Both the position numbers and the translations under genes were made by a program. Shown here piece after piece: positions 19,161 through 31,000 of a stretch of DNA of 64,000 bases. The notes under the pieces are model-generated. The model was not told the origin of the DNA. It did no database searches and saw only the letters and a program-made list of their open reading frames with translations. The stretch is from positions 62,001 through 126,000 of the forward strand of contig JAVBLA010000016.1 in assembly GCA_031553775.1 (NCBI GenBank), read 5' to 3'. Source of the stretch: JAISFI01 sp031553775. Its GTDB lineage: Bacteria > Bacteroidota > Bacteroidia > Bacteroidales > Azobacteroidaceae. Within the stretch, counting starts at the first letter, position 1, and the number at the start of each line of letters is the position of its first letter.

Positions 19161-22100
19161 ATGAAAAAAAATCGCTTAGCTATTGTATTTACATTCTTCT
19201 TAATCACCTTCTATGCTTCGGCTCAATTTCCGATAGTTTTGGAATCGGAGAATGCCAAACTTTTCGGTGATCTTAAAATAGGGACTATCTCCGGTTTTTC
19301 CGGAGGTAAGTATGTACATGATTTCATAATCAACAATGACTCTTATTACTTATATGAGAATGTGGAGGTCTCCCAGGCCGGTACCTATGAGTTCTGTGCT
19401 TATTCCACCGGTAGCGCCCGTCCGTTCTCGGTAAAAGTGAATCAATATGAGCGTAAACTTCTTTGGTCGAAAGATTCCAAGGACTGGAATGCTCCTCCTA
19501 CCAGTACCACCTCTACATTTATCTACTTAGATGCAGGAACCAATGTAATCCGTATTGGAGCGGAAATGGAAAATGGCCCGAATTTTGATAAATTCGAGAT
19601 TCACCGGACCTCGATGCTTATTCCGCAACCTTCCACTGTAAGCATGGCTTACCCTTCGGATTTTACGGACAATGCTATTGTCACAGCGGAACATCCTAAT
19701 TCCAGTCTGTCGTACCTGACCGATAACGATGAACGTACATATTATGAGCTTCCCGGACTTACCTCGACAACCATCACTGTTGATTGTAAGGAACCGAAAC
19801 TGCTGACTTCGATGCTGCTCTCCGGCGGAAGAGGAGTTGCTGTAAATGCCTGGAAGTTTGAGTATTCGACCGACGGTACAATCTGGAAACGGATGTATTT
19901 CACATCATACAAACTGGTGGGTATGGGTGATATGACCCTTTTTACTTATTCCCGTGCATCTTCAAATGCCTCTACTTTTGCCGCTCGTTATTACCGGCTG
20001 ACGGCGACAGGAACTGCCGGAATCAAAATCGCGGAGTGGCAACTGTTCGGTATCCCGTTTGTAGACAATACCTTGCCTTTTCCTGCCGATATTACAGACG
20101 GAACGATACCTGCAAGTAATCTGTCCGGATCCCCCATGGGCAAAAGTGGCGAAATGCTTTCCCGGCTTTTCGACCGTAAGATGGATACCAAATACTGTGC
20201 GGACAGCAAGGTCTTCTATGTGCAGTATCAACTGGATCAGGCCTATAGACTGACCTCTTACTGCCTGAGTACAGCAAACGATTCTCCTGAACGGGATCCA
20301 AAACTGTGGAGCTTTAGCGGATATAATCCGGAAGAGGGTTGGATCGAATTGGACGAACGTACAGACATGAATTTTCCCGGCCGATACACTACTCAGACCT
20401 TTCCTATCTACTCAGATAAGGAATTTACTGCTTTTATGTTGGAAGTTTCCAGTATCAAAGCCGGCAGTACCGTTCAATTAGGTAATCTCCAGGTCTTTGG
20501 TAATCCAACGGGTAACCCTGCTGTAACACCGGAAACTCCTAATCCTTCCGGTAGTCCTGCCGAACGGGCTGCCACCTTGGTGCGCCTGATGACCAAAAGC
20601 GAAAAACTCTCCTATGTGGGCGGTATAGATTGGATGTATACCAAAGATATCCCCCGGCTGGGTATCCCGAGGATGAAGATGTCCGACGGCCCGCAGGGCC
20701 TGGGTACCTGGGGCGCTTCAACAGCTTATCCCTGCGCTCTTCTGCTGGCTGCCTCGTGGAATGAACCTCTTGCCTGGTCGTATGGTGAATCCCTTGCGCT
20801 GGATTGCCGCGCCCGTGGGGTGAACATCCTGCTGGGCCCCGGAGTAAATATTCACCGCGCCCCGATGTGCGGACGGAACTTTGAGTATATGGGAGAAGAT
20901 CCCTACCTGACCTCCCGCACGGCAGTAGGGTATATCAAAGGCCTGCAAGACAACGGAGTGATGGGTGTAATCAAACATTTTACAGCGAACTTCCAGGAAT
21001 ACGACCGGAACTATACAAGCTCGGACATAGATAAACGTACCTTGAATGAAATCTATTTCCCGGCTTTCAAGGCGGCGGTGCAGGAAGCGAAAGTAGGTAG
21101 CGTAATGAGCAGCTACAACCTGCTGAATGGAATATGGACTACACACGATCCCTGGTTATTGCGTACCGTTTTACGTGATCAATGGGGATTTAAAGGTATC
21201 CTGATGTCTGACTGGGGCTCTACCCATACCTGTCTTCCGGCAGCTAAGGGTGGGCTTGACCTTGAAATGGCGGGCGGGGAAAAAATGAATCCCGATAGCC
21301 TGAGATATTACCTGAGGCAGGGTAGTTTGAGTATGCAAATAATCGATGAAAAAGTATACCATATCCTTGAAACCATGCTCCGTTTCGGATTCATGGATAA
21401 AGAACAAACCGATCCTTCAATCCCTTTGGACAACCCTTACACTTCTCAAACTGCACTGAAAGTTGCCCGCGAAGGAATGGTACTGCTGAAAAATGAAAAT
21501 AATATTCTTCCGTTGAAACCTGATAAGATCAAGAAAGTGGTCGTGATTGGCAGAAATGCCGGCCGCTATGTAACGGGTGGCGGTAGCGGCCGTGTAGATC
21601 CGATCCATTATGTGAGTTTCTATGAAGGCATTGCTACCTTAGGTGTCAAGAAAGGCATTGAAGTAAATTACATTGACGAATACGACCACATGGACCAGGT
21701 AATCTATACCTCGGCAGGTTCGACCCAGAAAGGCTTTACTGGAGAATACTTCAATAACGTCAATCTGCAGGGCACCTCTACCGGCACACGAACCGACAGA
21801 AAAATAGACTTCAATTTTCAGACAGGTACTGATGTTCCTGGAATTGGCACAGCAAACTACAGTATTCGCTGGACTGGTGAATTGCGTCCGCAGGAAAGCG
21901 GAGAATATACTTTCACACTTGGTGGCGATGATGGTTTCCGTCTATACATCAATGGAACAAAAGTGATTGATGACTGGAACGATGGTCAGGAAAGATACAA
22001 AACCTATAAGCAAACCCTGACTGCCGGAAATAAATACCAGATCAAAGTAGAATATTATCAGGGAGCAGGAGCAGCGGTAGTTGATTTCTACTGGTCACGT

Positions 22101-23195
22101 ACAGGTGCGGGCGATTACTTCCTGACGACATTGAACGAAGCAGATGCGGTGATTGCCTGTATCGGTCATGATGCGAGTACGGAAGCAGAAGCCGGCGACC
22201 GTACGTTCGATCTGCCATCTTACTCGAAAACCTTGATATCTAAAGCAATTCAATCGCAAACGCCGGTAATCGCTGTAGTCAATGCCGGCGGCAATGTTGA
22301 AATGCAATCTTGGGAACCTTTATTGAAAGGATTGTTGTGGGCATGGTACGCAGGTCAGGAGGGAGGTACAGCCCTGGCCGAAATCCTGTTTGGTGATGTG
22401 AACCCCTCAGGCAAATTACCGGTCACATTTGAAAAGAAATGGAGCGATAATCCGGTGTATAACTCATACTACGATAGCGATGGGGACAAACATGTACAAT
22501 TTACGGAAGGAATCTTCATGGGTTACCGGGGTTATGATAAACTAAACCGGACGGTACAGTATCCGTTCGGCTATGGATTATCGTACACGACCTTCAACCT
22601 GTCCGAATTGACCACAGCAGAAACTACAGAAAATAATGCATTGCTGAAAGTTACCTGCGAACTGAAGAATACGGGTAGCGTAGCGGGTGCACAAGTCGTT
22701 CAGTTGTATGTAGGTAAGAAAGAAACCTCTCCGGTAGAACGCCCGGTAAAAGAGTTGAAAGCATACAAAAAAGTTTATCTGGAACCGGGTGAAACACAAA
22801 TGCTAACGATGTACCTGCCGAAAGATGCTTTCTCTTATTTCGATGCAGACAAGGATGCCTTTGTAGTGGATGAAGGAAAATATGAATTGTCTTTGGGATT
22901 TTCTTCAAAGGATATTCGTTTGACAGGGGAAACCACGGTCAAAGACCGAACCTCTCTCAAGACGTTATCGACGACTTCAGCCGGTCTCCGTCCATCAATC
23001 GTAAATATGGGCGAACCGGTAACAATCGGTGCGGGTATTGCTTCGGACATCCGGATTTATGATCCTTCGGGGATGTTGAGATCGCATCAGAAGAACTCAG
23101 AAATCATTGCCACGCATAGTTTATCTCGGGGAATGTATATCGCGCACATGAATATTGCAGATCAAAAAATCAATGGTAAATTTTTAATAAAATGA
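19161..23195 (+). CDS. T9SS-exported GH3 beta-glycosidase with CBM6-like, discoidin-like and PA14 domains
   Basis: 1344 residues: signal peptide (about 1-21), CBM6-like module (about 23-152), two discoidin-like modules (about 155-300 and 305-450; EWQLFG, ERDPKLWSFSG), a Pro/Thr/Ser-rich linker, GH3 barrel (from about 470), second GH3 domain interrupted by a PA14 module (about 853-980; FTGEYFNN, GDDGFRLYINGTKVID), an FnIII-like domain (about 1128-1265) and a T9SS sorting domain (about 1275-1344). The nucleophile is Asp684 in LMSDWGS; the acid/base is likely Glu1008 or Glu1010 in STEAEAGDR. The family includes beta-glucosidases and beta-xylosidases; substrate unknown. The catalytic core is strikingly GC-rich compared with its flanks. 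The stop overlaps the next start (ATGA). Confidence 0.93.
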   Translation: MKKNRLAIVFTFFLITFYASAQFPIVLESENAKLFGDLKIGTISGFSGGKYVHDFIINNDSYYLYENVEVSQAGTYEFCAYSTGSARPFSVKVNQYERKLLWSKDSKDWNAPPTSTTSTFIYLDAGTNVIRIGAEMENGPNFDKFEIHRTSMLIPQPSTVSMAYPSDFTDNAIVTAEHPNSSLSYLTDNDERTYYELPGLTSTTITVDCKEPKLLTSMLLSGGRGVAVNAWKFEYSTDGTIWKRMYFTSYKLVGMGDMTLFTYSRASSNASTFAARYYRLTATGTAGIKIAEWQLFGIPFVDNTLPFPADITDGTIPASNLSGSPMGKSGEMLSRLFDRKMDTKYCADSKVFYVQYQLDQAYRLTSYCLSTANDSPERDPKLWSFSGYNPEEGWIELDERTDMNFPGRYTTQTFPIYSDKEFTAFMLEVSSIKAGSTVQLGNLQVFGNPTGNPAVTPETPNPSGSPAERAATLVRLMTKSEKLSYVGGIDWMYTKDIPRLGIPRMKMSDGPQGLGTWGASTAYPCALLLAASWNEPLAWSYGESLALDCRARGVNILLGPGVNIHRAPMCGRNFEYMGEDPYLTSRTAVGYIKGLQDNGVMGVIKHFTANFQEYDRNYTSSDIDKRTLNEIYFPAFKAAVQEAKVGSVMSSYNLLNGIWTTHDPWLLRTVLRDQWGFKGILMSDWGSTHTCLPAAKGGLDLEMAGGEKMNPDSLRYYLRQGSLSMQIIDEKVYHILETMLRFGFMDKEQTDPSIPLDNPYTSQTALKVAREGMVLLKNENNILPLKPDKIKKVVVIGRNAGRYVTGGGSGRVDPIHYVSFYEGIATLGVKKGIEVNYIDEYDHMDQVIYTSAGSTQKGFTGEYFNNVNLQGTSTGTRTDRKIDFNFQTGTDVPGIGTANYSIRWTGELRPQESGEYTFTLGGDDGFRLYINGTKVIDDWNDGQERYKTYKQTLTAGNKYQIKVEYYQGAGAAVVDFYWSRTGAGDYFLTTLNEADAVIACIGHDASTEAEAGDRTFDLPSYSKTLISKAIQSQTPVIAVVNAGGNVEMQSWEPLLKGLLWAWYAGQEGGTALAEILFGDVNPSGKLPVTFEKKWSDNPVYNSYYDSDGDKHVQFTEGIFMGYRGYDKLNRTVQYPFGYGLSYTTFNLSELTTAETTENNALLKVTCELKNTGSVAGAQVVQLYVGKKETSPVERPVKELKAYKKVYLEPGETQMLTMYLPKDAFSYFDADKDAFVVDEGKYELSLGFSSKDIRLTGETTVKDRTSLKTLSTTSAGLRPSIVNMGEPVTIGAGIASDIRIYDPSGMLRSHQKNSEIIATHSLSRGMYIAHMNIADQKINGKFLIK
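20641..20880. other. GC-rich island within the GH3 gene
   Basis: Hand count gives 149 G or C in 240 bases (62%), while 19261-19320 in the same gene has 24 of 60 (40%), and 20881-20940 has 30 of 60. The stretch encodes the start of the GH3 catalytic barrel. It suggests that the catalytic segment has another origin than the flanking binding modules, which share the AT-rich codon use of the locus. Confidence 0.75.
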
Positions 23196-25000
23196 ACTCT
23201 GTGAAAAACGTATTATTGCCCTCCGGTTTCTATTTCCTTGTATTTCTTCTGTTTTATGCAGGAGAAGCAAGTGCTGCACGCATAAAAGTTGCCTGTGTGG
23301 GAAACAGTATTACCGAAAATTATAACTTGCCAGTGGAAACCAAATATCCTACTTTTCTTCAGCAATATCTGGGAACGGAAGGTTATGAGGTAAAGAATTA
23401 TGGAATCAGCGCCCGCACTTTGTTGAAAAAAGGAGATTTCCCCTATTGGAATGAAGCCCGTTATACAGAAGTTCTGAACTGGAAGCCTGATATTGTAATT
23501 ATCAAACTTGGAACTAATGATGCTAAGCCTCATAACTGGGCATTCAAAGATGATTTTAAAGGAAATTATATTGAATTTGTTCAATCATTTAAAAATTTAT
23601 CAAGTCAACCTAAAATATATCTCTGTTTCCCGATACCCACATTTCCTGATAACTGGATCAATTCTGACGACCGGATTATTACCGGAGAAATGATCCCCAT
23701 TATCAGGGAAGTAGCCCAGGAGACAGGATCGGAAATAATCGATCTGCATACCCCTTTTGAAGGAAGAATTAACCTTGTTTTTGATAAGGTTCATCCGAAT
23801 GCCAAGGGTACCAATGCCATGGCTCAGATTATTTGTAAGAAGATATGTCCTGAATGTCCGGTACCCGGCGGTTATTTTTTGCAATTGGCATCTTCCGACA
23901 GAACAGACCATTATAGCGAAATAACATCCGATTTCGGTATGCAGGAAACGGAATGGATTAAACTGACTGATAATGATCCGGTAACCGATCTTTATATCGA
24001 ATCGTTTGTTCCCGGAGCCTATATTCAGGTAAAGCTGGATGCTCCGGTTAAAGTGACCGGTTATTCCCTTACATCATCAGTCGAATCGTCTGAATCGTCT
24101 TTGAAAGCATGGAAAGTGCAGGGTTCTACTACCGGTAATCGCCCCTGGTATCCATTGAATGAACAGAAAAATCAGCAATTCGATCTTTCGGATACCCGTG
24201 TATTTGAAGTATCTTCAGATCAGCCGGCCTATCAGTATTTTCGCCTGGTACTTTCCGAAAATAGTGGTGACGCTGCTCTCCGGATGAGCGAATGGCAACT
24301 GTTCGGTTATAAAGGAAGTTTGGAATCCAGCCTGACCAACAACGGAGGAACAATCAGCGGGCAGTATGCAGGATTTCCCGGAGAAACCATAGAAAAACTC
24401 AATGATCGCCTGGTTTCTACTAAATATTGCGTGGTAGATCAGAACCAGGTGTGGATGCAATATGTTTCTCCGGTTCAAACTGCCATCGGCAAATATTCGC
24501 TGACATCGGCCAATAATCTTCCGGAAAGAAATCCCCGATCATGGACATTGTCCGGATCCAACAACGGATCTCAGTGGGATGTGCTGGACACGCAAACCGA
24601 TCAGGAATTCATGGTGCGGTATAATACACTGGAATATCCGGTTCTTTCAAAGGAGAAATACTCCATGTTCCGGTTAAATGTCACAGCTTTGAATGATGGG
24701 TCTACATTTCAACTGGCTGAATGGCAGATTTTTGCTCCTGACGAAACAAATCTGACGAATGTTGAAAATATTGGAGACTACCGGATTGCCTGGTTTCAGG
24801 ATACCCGGCAGTTATGGGTACACACCGGGGAAAATATAATCGATAAAATAGAATTGATTGATTATAGCGGCAAAACAGTGAAATTTTTTTGCCCGGGAGA
24901 TGGTGAATTTTATTATTTACCAGAACTGCAGGATGGAATGTACTTAGTCCGGGTGTATGCAGGGAATAAATCTTTTTCAGGAAAAATACTTAAATATTGA
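23192..25000 (+). CDS. T9SS-exported SGNH/GDSL esterase with discoidin-like modules
   Basis: 602 residues, start codon overlapping the GH3 stop by four bases. Signal peptide (about 1-29), SGNH hydrolase domain (about 31-222): block I VGNSITEN with Ser39, block III GTND, and block V DKVHPNAKG with Asp198 and His201. Two discoidin-like modules follow (about 225-385 ending in SEWQLFG and 388-520 with ERNPRSWTLSGS and AEWQIF), then a T9SS sorting domain (about 530-602; DGMYLVRVY). Such enzymes usually remove acetyl or other acyl groups from glycans; here it would expose an acylated polysaccharide for the neighbouring hydrolases. The ester substrate is unknown. Confidence 0.9.
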   Translation: MNSVKNVLLPSGFYFLVFLLFYAGEASAARIKVACVGNSITENYNLPVETKYPTFLQQYLGTEGYEVKNYGISARTLLKKGDFPYWNEARYTEVLNWKPDIVIIKLGTNDAKPHNWAFKDDFKGNYIEFVQSFKNLSSQPKIYLCFPIPTFPDNWINSDDRIITGEMIPIIREVAQETGSEIIDLHTPFEGRINLVFDKVHPNAKGTNAMAQIICKKICPECPVPGGYFLQLASSDRTDHYSEITSDFGMQETEWIKLTDNDPVTDLYIESFVPGAYIQVKLDAPVKVTGYSLTSSVESSESSLKAWKVQGSTTGNRPWYPLNEQKNQQFDLSDTRVFEVSSDQPAYQYFRLVLSENSGDAALRMSEWQLFGYKGSLESSLTNNGGTISGQYAGFPGETIEKLNDRLVSTKYCVVDQNQVWMQYVSPVQTAIGKYSLTSANNLPERNPRSWTLSGSNNGSQWDVLDTQTDQEFMVRYNTLEYPVLSKEKYSMFRLNVTALNDGSTFQLAEWQIFAPDETNLTNVENIGDYRIAWFQDTRQLWVHTGENIIDKIELIDYSGKTVKFFCPGDGEFYYLPELQDGMYLVRVYAGNKSFSGKILKY

Positions 25001-25043
25001 GATCTATCGAGTTAATTATTATTGTTCTAAACTATTTTATGCA

Positions 25044-28000
25044 ATGAAAAAAATCTATTTGTCTTTATTATCGCTGTTACTCTGTACCCTCACATTTGCT
25101 CAGGTACAGTTGCAGCAATCCATCTTCATTGATTTTGGAAAAAATGATGTTACCAATGGTAATATCACCCAGAGCCCGGATACATACGGCCACTACTGGA
25201 ACAATGCCTTCGAACCTGAGTTAGGTAAACGGCTGAGTTTGGTTAGCTCCACCAATGTCTCTACCGGATTTGAGTTGGAGATTACCAGAAAATTCTCGGC
25301 AAACGGGATTCTGAATGGGGGATTACTGACTCCGGATCCCTCGCTACTGGGTGATTTTGCAATCAACACAGCTACTCAGGATTACTTTTTTGTGGATGCC
25401 GGGTCTAATTACGGCAGTTTTAAAATTAAAAACCTGAACAAAAACAAAGCGTATAAATTCCATGTATTCGGGAGTCGTTTGGATAATAGTAATGAACGTA
25501 TCGGATATATTTCGTTTACAGGCGCTAACGGAAGCCACGGCTTGCATAAAATGGGAGGCCCGGGCATAGGAGCCAACGGGGTGAACCAGAATAATAATAC
25601 GATTTATGAATCAGATTGGGTTTTTCCTGATATTAAGGGGGAGATTCTTTTCCAATTGGCATTCAAATCAGGAAATTTCGCTCATATCAATATTATGAAG
25701 ATTGAGGAGTATACTGGTGTGGAACCTCTGAAAGTGGAACAAAAATACTATATCGACTTTGGTCGGGAAAATGGAACAGACGGTAGTATTACCCAGGGTG
25801 GCGATGATCTTGTGAATACATGGAATAATGTTTCGGGTGGTTTTGATATAGCGAAACAGAAAAAAGTAAGCCTGTCAAATTCTTCCGGTACAGCTACTCC
25901 TGTAGAATTGGAACTACTCTCTAACTTTCGTGCGAACGGAAGGAACAATGGCGCCCTGCTGAATCCTGATCCGGCATTGTTGGGTGATCTGGCTATTACT
26001 CATGCTACGGAAGATTATCTGTTTATTGAATCAGGTTCAGGGGCGGATCCCGGTAAAATAGGTTTTTACAACCTGAATCCCCATCGTACTTACCGTTTCC
26101 ATGTTTTTGGTAGCCGTTACGATACCAACGATCGGATTGCTATTCTGACTTTTACTGGAAAAAACAGCAGTATGGGCCCCCATCGGATGGCTGGAACCGG
26201 CATGGGTGTGAATACATCCAATGCGAATGAAAAAAACCAGAATAACAGTTATATTTATGTCTCCGATCCGGTTACTCCGGATGCGAGCGGACAGATCATT
26301 TTAGATATTGTCCGCTATGCAAGCACCTATTCGCATATCAATGCGATGAAGATCGAGGAATGCAGTGACGAAACTATTATTCGTCCTGTTTCTATCAAAC
26401 TTACATGTCCTGATATTACAGAACCTGGAGAATCTGTCCAGATTACAGCTACTGTGTTGCCGGAAGGGGCCACTTATAATGCTATCAAATGGGAAATAGA
26501 CGACAAGACTGTGGCAAATCTTAGCAATAAAGGCTTCTTGTCTCCGAAAAAGAATGGTATAGTGAACGTAAAAGCCAGTATTGAGCTTGAAGATAAAACT
26601 CTTTCCGATGAGATTCAGATTCATATCAGCGGCCAACTGGGTGCGGTTAGTCTCAGCGGAACAGCTTCCGAAGATGCCAATCCGCTTGAAATGCGTATGA
26701 TCACCAACCTGGATGGCATGCTTACAAATAATTTCGAAATTTATACTTCTCTGAAACAAGGTACATTTACTTTATCTCGCGATCTGGGTAACGGGAATAC
26801 TGCCCAATACGGAGCAGGTGCAACTGCCGGAACACTTGAAGAAAACGGAGAACCGATACAAGCGGAGGTAAACGGTCCTGTCCGCATCTCGGTCAACCTT
26901 ACGGACATGACATATATAGTCCTTCCGATCACGTCATTGAATATTGTGGGCAATTCGGCTCCTGGCGGCAGTGATGTTAGCAAAGGCTCATCGCTGACTT
27001 ATCAGGGGAATGCTGTCTGGACAGCCAGTCTTATATTGAACAGCGGTGATCCTTCGTTCTATTTTGTGATCAATAAATCATCGCAGGAAATATTGAAACG
27101 GATCATAGGCACCAATGGTGTTATGCAACAGTCTCAAGCTACTCAATTCGGCATCAGTACGGAAAATGTCCGGACGAATATGAATGGAGGGGCCTATGAA
27201 GTCAGTATAGATCTTAGAAATTACACCTATTCGGTATCTTGTGGAGAAGTTCAGGATCTCAAAATATCTTATATGGGTTCTTCTGTAGCCAGTGGTACGG
27301 GCGCCCAAAGTAATTTCGGATGGGCCTATATGTATACCAACCTGTTGAAACAGCGTTATGCAGACGGTCAGGGTTTGAACTGGACTACCTCGAATATTTC
27401 TATCGGAGGTAATACCACTACCAATCTGCTGGATCGTTGGGAACGCGACTTGTTGAGTAATTGCAGCAGTTATGTAATTTACGGACTATCGCTCGGAAAT
27501 GAAGGTATTCATGAAAAAGGAGAACCGGCCTATACCAGCTATCACGACGGAATGCTGAAAGCGATCAAACAAGCCCGGGATGCAGGTATTGTTCCCATTA
27601 TGGCCAACAACTATACCCGTGCGGATTTCAATGCAACAGATTATAATTATGTCAAGAAATTGAACTTGTTGATTCACGAATGGGATGTGCCGAGTATCAA
27701 TACGCTGGGGGCAATTGATAATGGAGCCGGCAAATGGGCTACCGGATATGAAGCGGATAATGCTCACCCGAATACGGCCGGTCACGTAGAATTTTATTAT
27801 GCCATGGTTCCTTCTCTGTTTGACGCCTTAGAAGCAGGTAAACCTCTTCCAACCAGAGTAAGCGGTACTTCCTATAAATTAGGAAGAAATATTACCGCTG
27901 ATAGGATTGAGTTTACCCCTGAAAATATAGTACATCCGTTTACAGTTTCATTCGATATCAAAGCGACAACGGCTGGAACGATTGCCTGGTTCGAGAATGA

Positions 28001-31000
28001 AACCGGTCATGGCTTTTTGAAAATTAACAGTGAAGGCAAAGTCGTTTACGAATCACCGAAAAAGGGAAGCATCACTTCTGCAACTTCTGTAATGACAGGC
28101 GAATGGAAACGGGTTACCCTGACTCATTACTATGCATGGGGAATTACCGTACTGTACATCAATGATGTGAAAGCTGGCGAACTCAGCGAAAGATTGGCTC
28201 CGAAGACATTTGCCCTTGGCGGCACCGAAGCCCCGGTCGAAGTAGATTATCGCGAGCTGTTTTTCTGGCGTGCGGGAATGACAGCAGAAGAAATTCAGTA
28301 TGTAAACAACGGAAAGATGATGAAATCCAGTCTGGAAATTTATGCCCCGTTAGGAGGTACCGAACCGATGGTGAACCTCGCCCAATCGACCAATACATTG
28401 AAACTGGCAAATTCTTCGCAGAATCTCGACCGGAAAATGTTTTTTGATTTCGGACCGACTAACAACCTGGGAGCAATAACTTCCAGCCCGGACAAGAACG
28501 GTAATTATTGGAATAATATTACCGGTAACACTACAAATTTCAATCTTGATCTGGTTTCCTCCATGAATGAAGCTACCGGTTACAACCTGGAAATCACTAA
28601 AGATTTTTCCATGAACCCCGGTGGACAAGGAGGTTTGAGTACTCCTGATGCCGAATTGCTGGGAGATCTGGCCATTGGTACTGCAACACAGGATTATCTT
28701 TTTGCGGAAGGAAAGAATGCTACTTTCAAAATCAAGAATCTGGATCCGGAAAAAACCTATAAATTTTATGTATTCGGTTCCCGTTTGGGAACTACTGATG
28801 ATGACAGCCGTAAATCTCAATATACTTTCACCGGTACAAATACAAGCCAGGGCATTATACAGACTACTGGATTGGGAAAAGTACAGAATACAAACAATCT
28901 GTTCACTTCCGGCCTGCTTATCCCGAATGCATCGGGAGAAATTAACTTTGAACTGGTGAATACGGAAAGTAATTTCGGATATATCAATGCCATGAAAATG
29001 GAAGAATACAGTGCGGTTGATATAGAAGATGTTTCTCCTTTAATCAGTGTGACTCCTGCTGAGGGCTTAGGCGTACGCATAGCCCGGATCTATTCCAGTA
29101 CGGGTGGAAATGCGAACGAAACGGCAGAAAACCTTTTATTGGATAAGAGAGTAGCAGCCAATGTAACAAAAAAATGGTGTTATAATGCTTCGGCACATGC
29201 AGTTGTGATTGAACTGTCTGACTATTATGATGTGGACAAATTTGTGATCGATGATTGTAAAACACACGAAAATAATTCGAATTTTCCGGAATATTACATT
29301 TATGTAAGTACTACCGGTACAGCCGATGGCGATTGGACGGAAGTAGTACACGAAGTCAATCAGTCTGATGTGATCTGCAAAATCAGTAAGATTATCCCGT
29401 CAAAAGCGCGTTATATCAAATTTGTACCCAAGGGCATCGATATGATCCGTATCTTCAGTTTTCAAATTTATGGACGTAAATCGTTCGATTCGGTTCATGC
29501 GAAGGAGTTGATCAGCGTAGGAAAACCGGTTATTGATCAACAAACCTCTCCTGATATTCAACAGGCGGCAGTGGCGTTGTTTGATGCTAATAAAAATGCG
29601 GCTAATGGCAAATGGAGTACTTCCACAGGCAATAAATATGTCGTGGTCGATCTGAAGGATAGCCATTCCATCTCTGAATTCAAACTGTATGATGCCCAAT
29701 CGGTAAATACAACTAATCAGAATATCGATGGCTATAAGATTTCCATTAGTGGAGACTTGTCAGGTTGGGAAACGGTAGTGGATGTAACAGGAAAAAGTTC
29801 GGAGAACATCAAAACTGATATTCTCGGAATTGTTAAAGATGCACGTTATGTAAAACTGGAAATTCCGGAAGCACGGATGGGTAGCGAGAAGAAAGTGAAC
29901 CTATATGAATTTGAGATTTATGGGAAATTGCTAACCACTCAGGCTGATGCGGATCTCACAATGTTGAAAACAACCGGCGGAACGTTAACTCCGGGTTTTG
30001 ATCCTTCGAGAACAAATTATACTTTGACTGTGCCGAAGGAAGTGGATAAGATAATGATCCAGGCGTTAGCACGAAATGAGTCGGCTATCCCTTCCGGCGA
30101 TTTGGGCGAAAAAGCCCTCCAATTAGGAGAAAACCGCTTTTCTGTTACAGTAACTGCTGCCGATCAGGTTACAAGAAAAACGTATTACCTGACAATAACA
30201 CGGACAAAGAAGTCCGACTTGGCTGAACTGAAATCGCTGACTATCGACGGAATAGATCTTGTACCTGCTTTTATTTCTTCCAATGCATCCTACCGGGCTG
30301 CTGTTAATGCTTCATCTGTGAATATTGTTGCGGTAGTTAATACTCCGTATGCGATCATTACAGGAACTGGTCAGCATACTTTATCCGATGGCGCAAATTA
30401 CCTGAAAGTTACTGTGGATTCGGAAGATGGAAGCAAACATCTGGAATATGACCTGACGGTATACAATACGAAAAATCTGGTCAGTGTATCTTCCGGTGAC
30501 GGTAAAGGTAAACGGATTGTCAATGTGGATTCTTACAGCGGTATGGCCAGTGTGAATGAGAATCCGTTCCGCCTGTTGCGGGGATGGAAAGAAAACCTGA
30601 GTGGCGATACCCAGATGAAATGGTGTGACAATACACCCGGACAACCCTGGGTTATTTTCTCTTTAACGGATATTTATACGATTAACCGGATTGAATTCCG
30701 CGATTGTAAGATGGTCGAGAAGGATCGGCCCAATGTTCCTCAATATTCCGTATATGTAAGTACGACAGATACCACAGAAGAGTGCTGGATACAAATCATT
30801 AATGAATCCGGTCTTTCCGAAATCAATGAAAAAGTAAAATCGTTCGATCCGGTAGATGCGCGTTTTGTGAAATTTGTTCCGGCGAAAGCTGACAATGCAG
30901 TCCGTATCTACGGATTCGATATCTATGGCACATTCAAGGAAAAGATCGACCGGGGCGGAAACATTGCTGCCGGAAAAACAATTGCAGCTTATAGCGTTTG

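Noticed and set aside
24957..25043. Longer N-terminus for the giant SGNH protein
   Set aside because: It overlaps the preceding gene by 44 bases and would bury the signal peptide starting at 25044.
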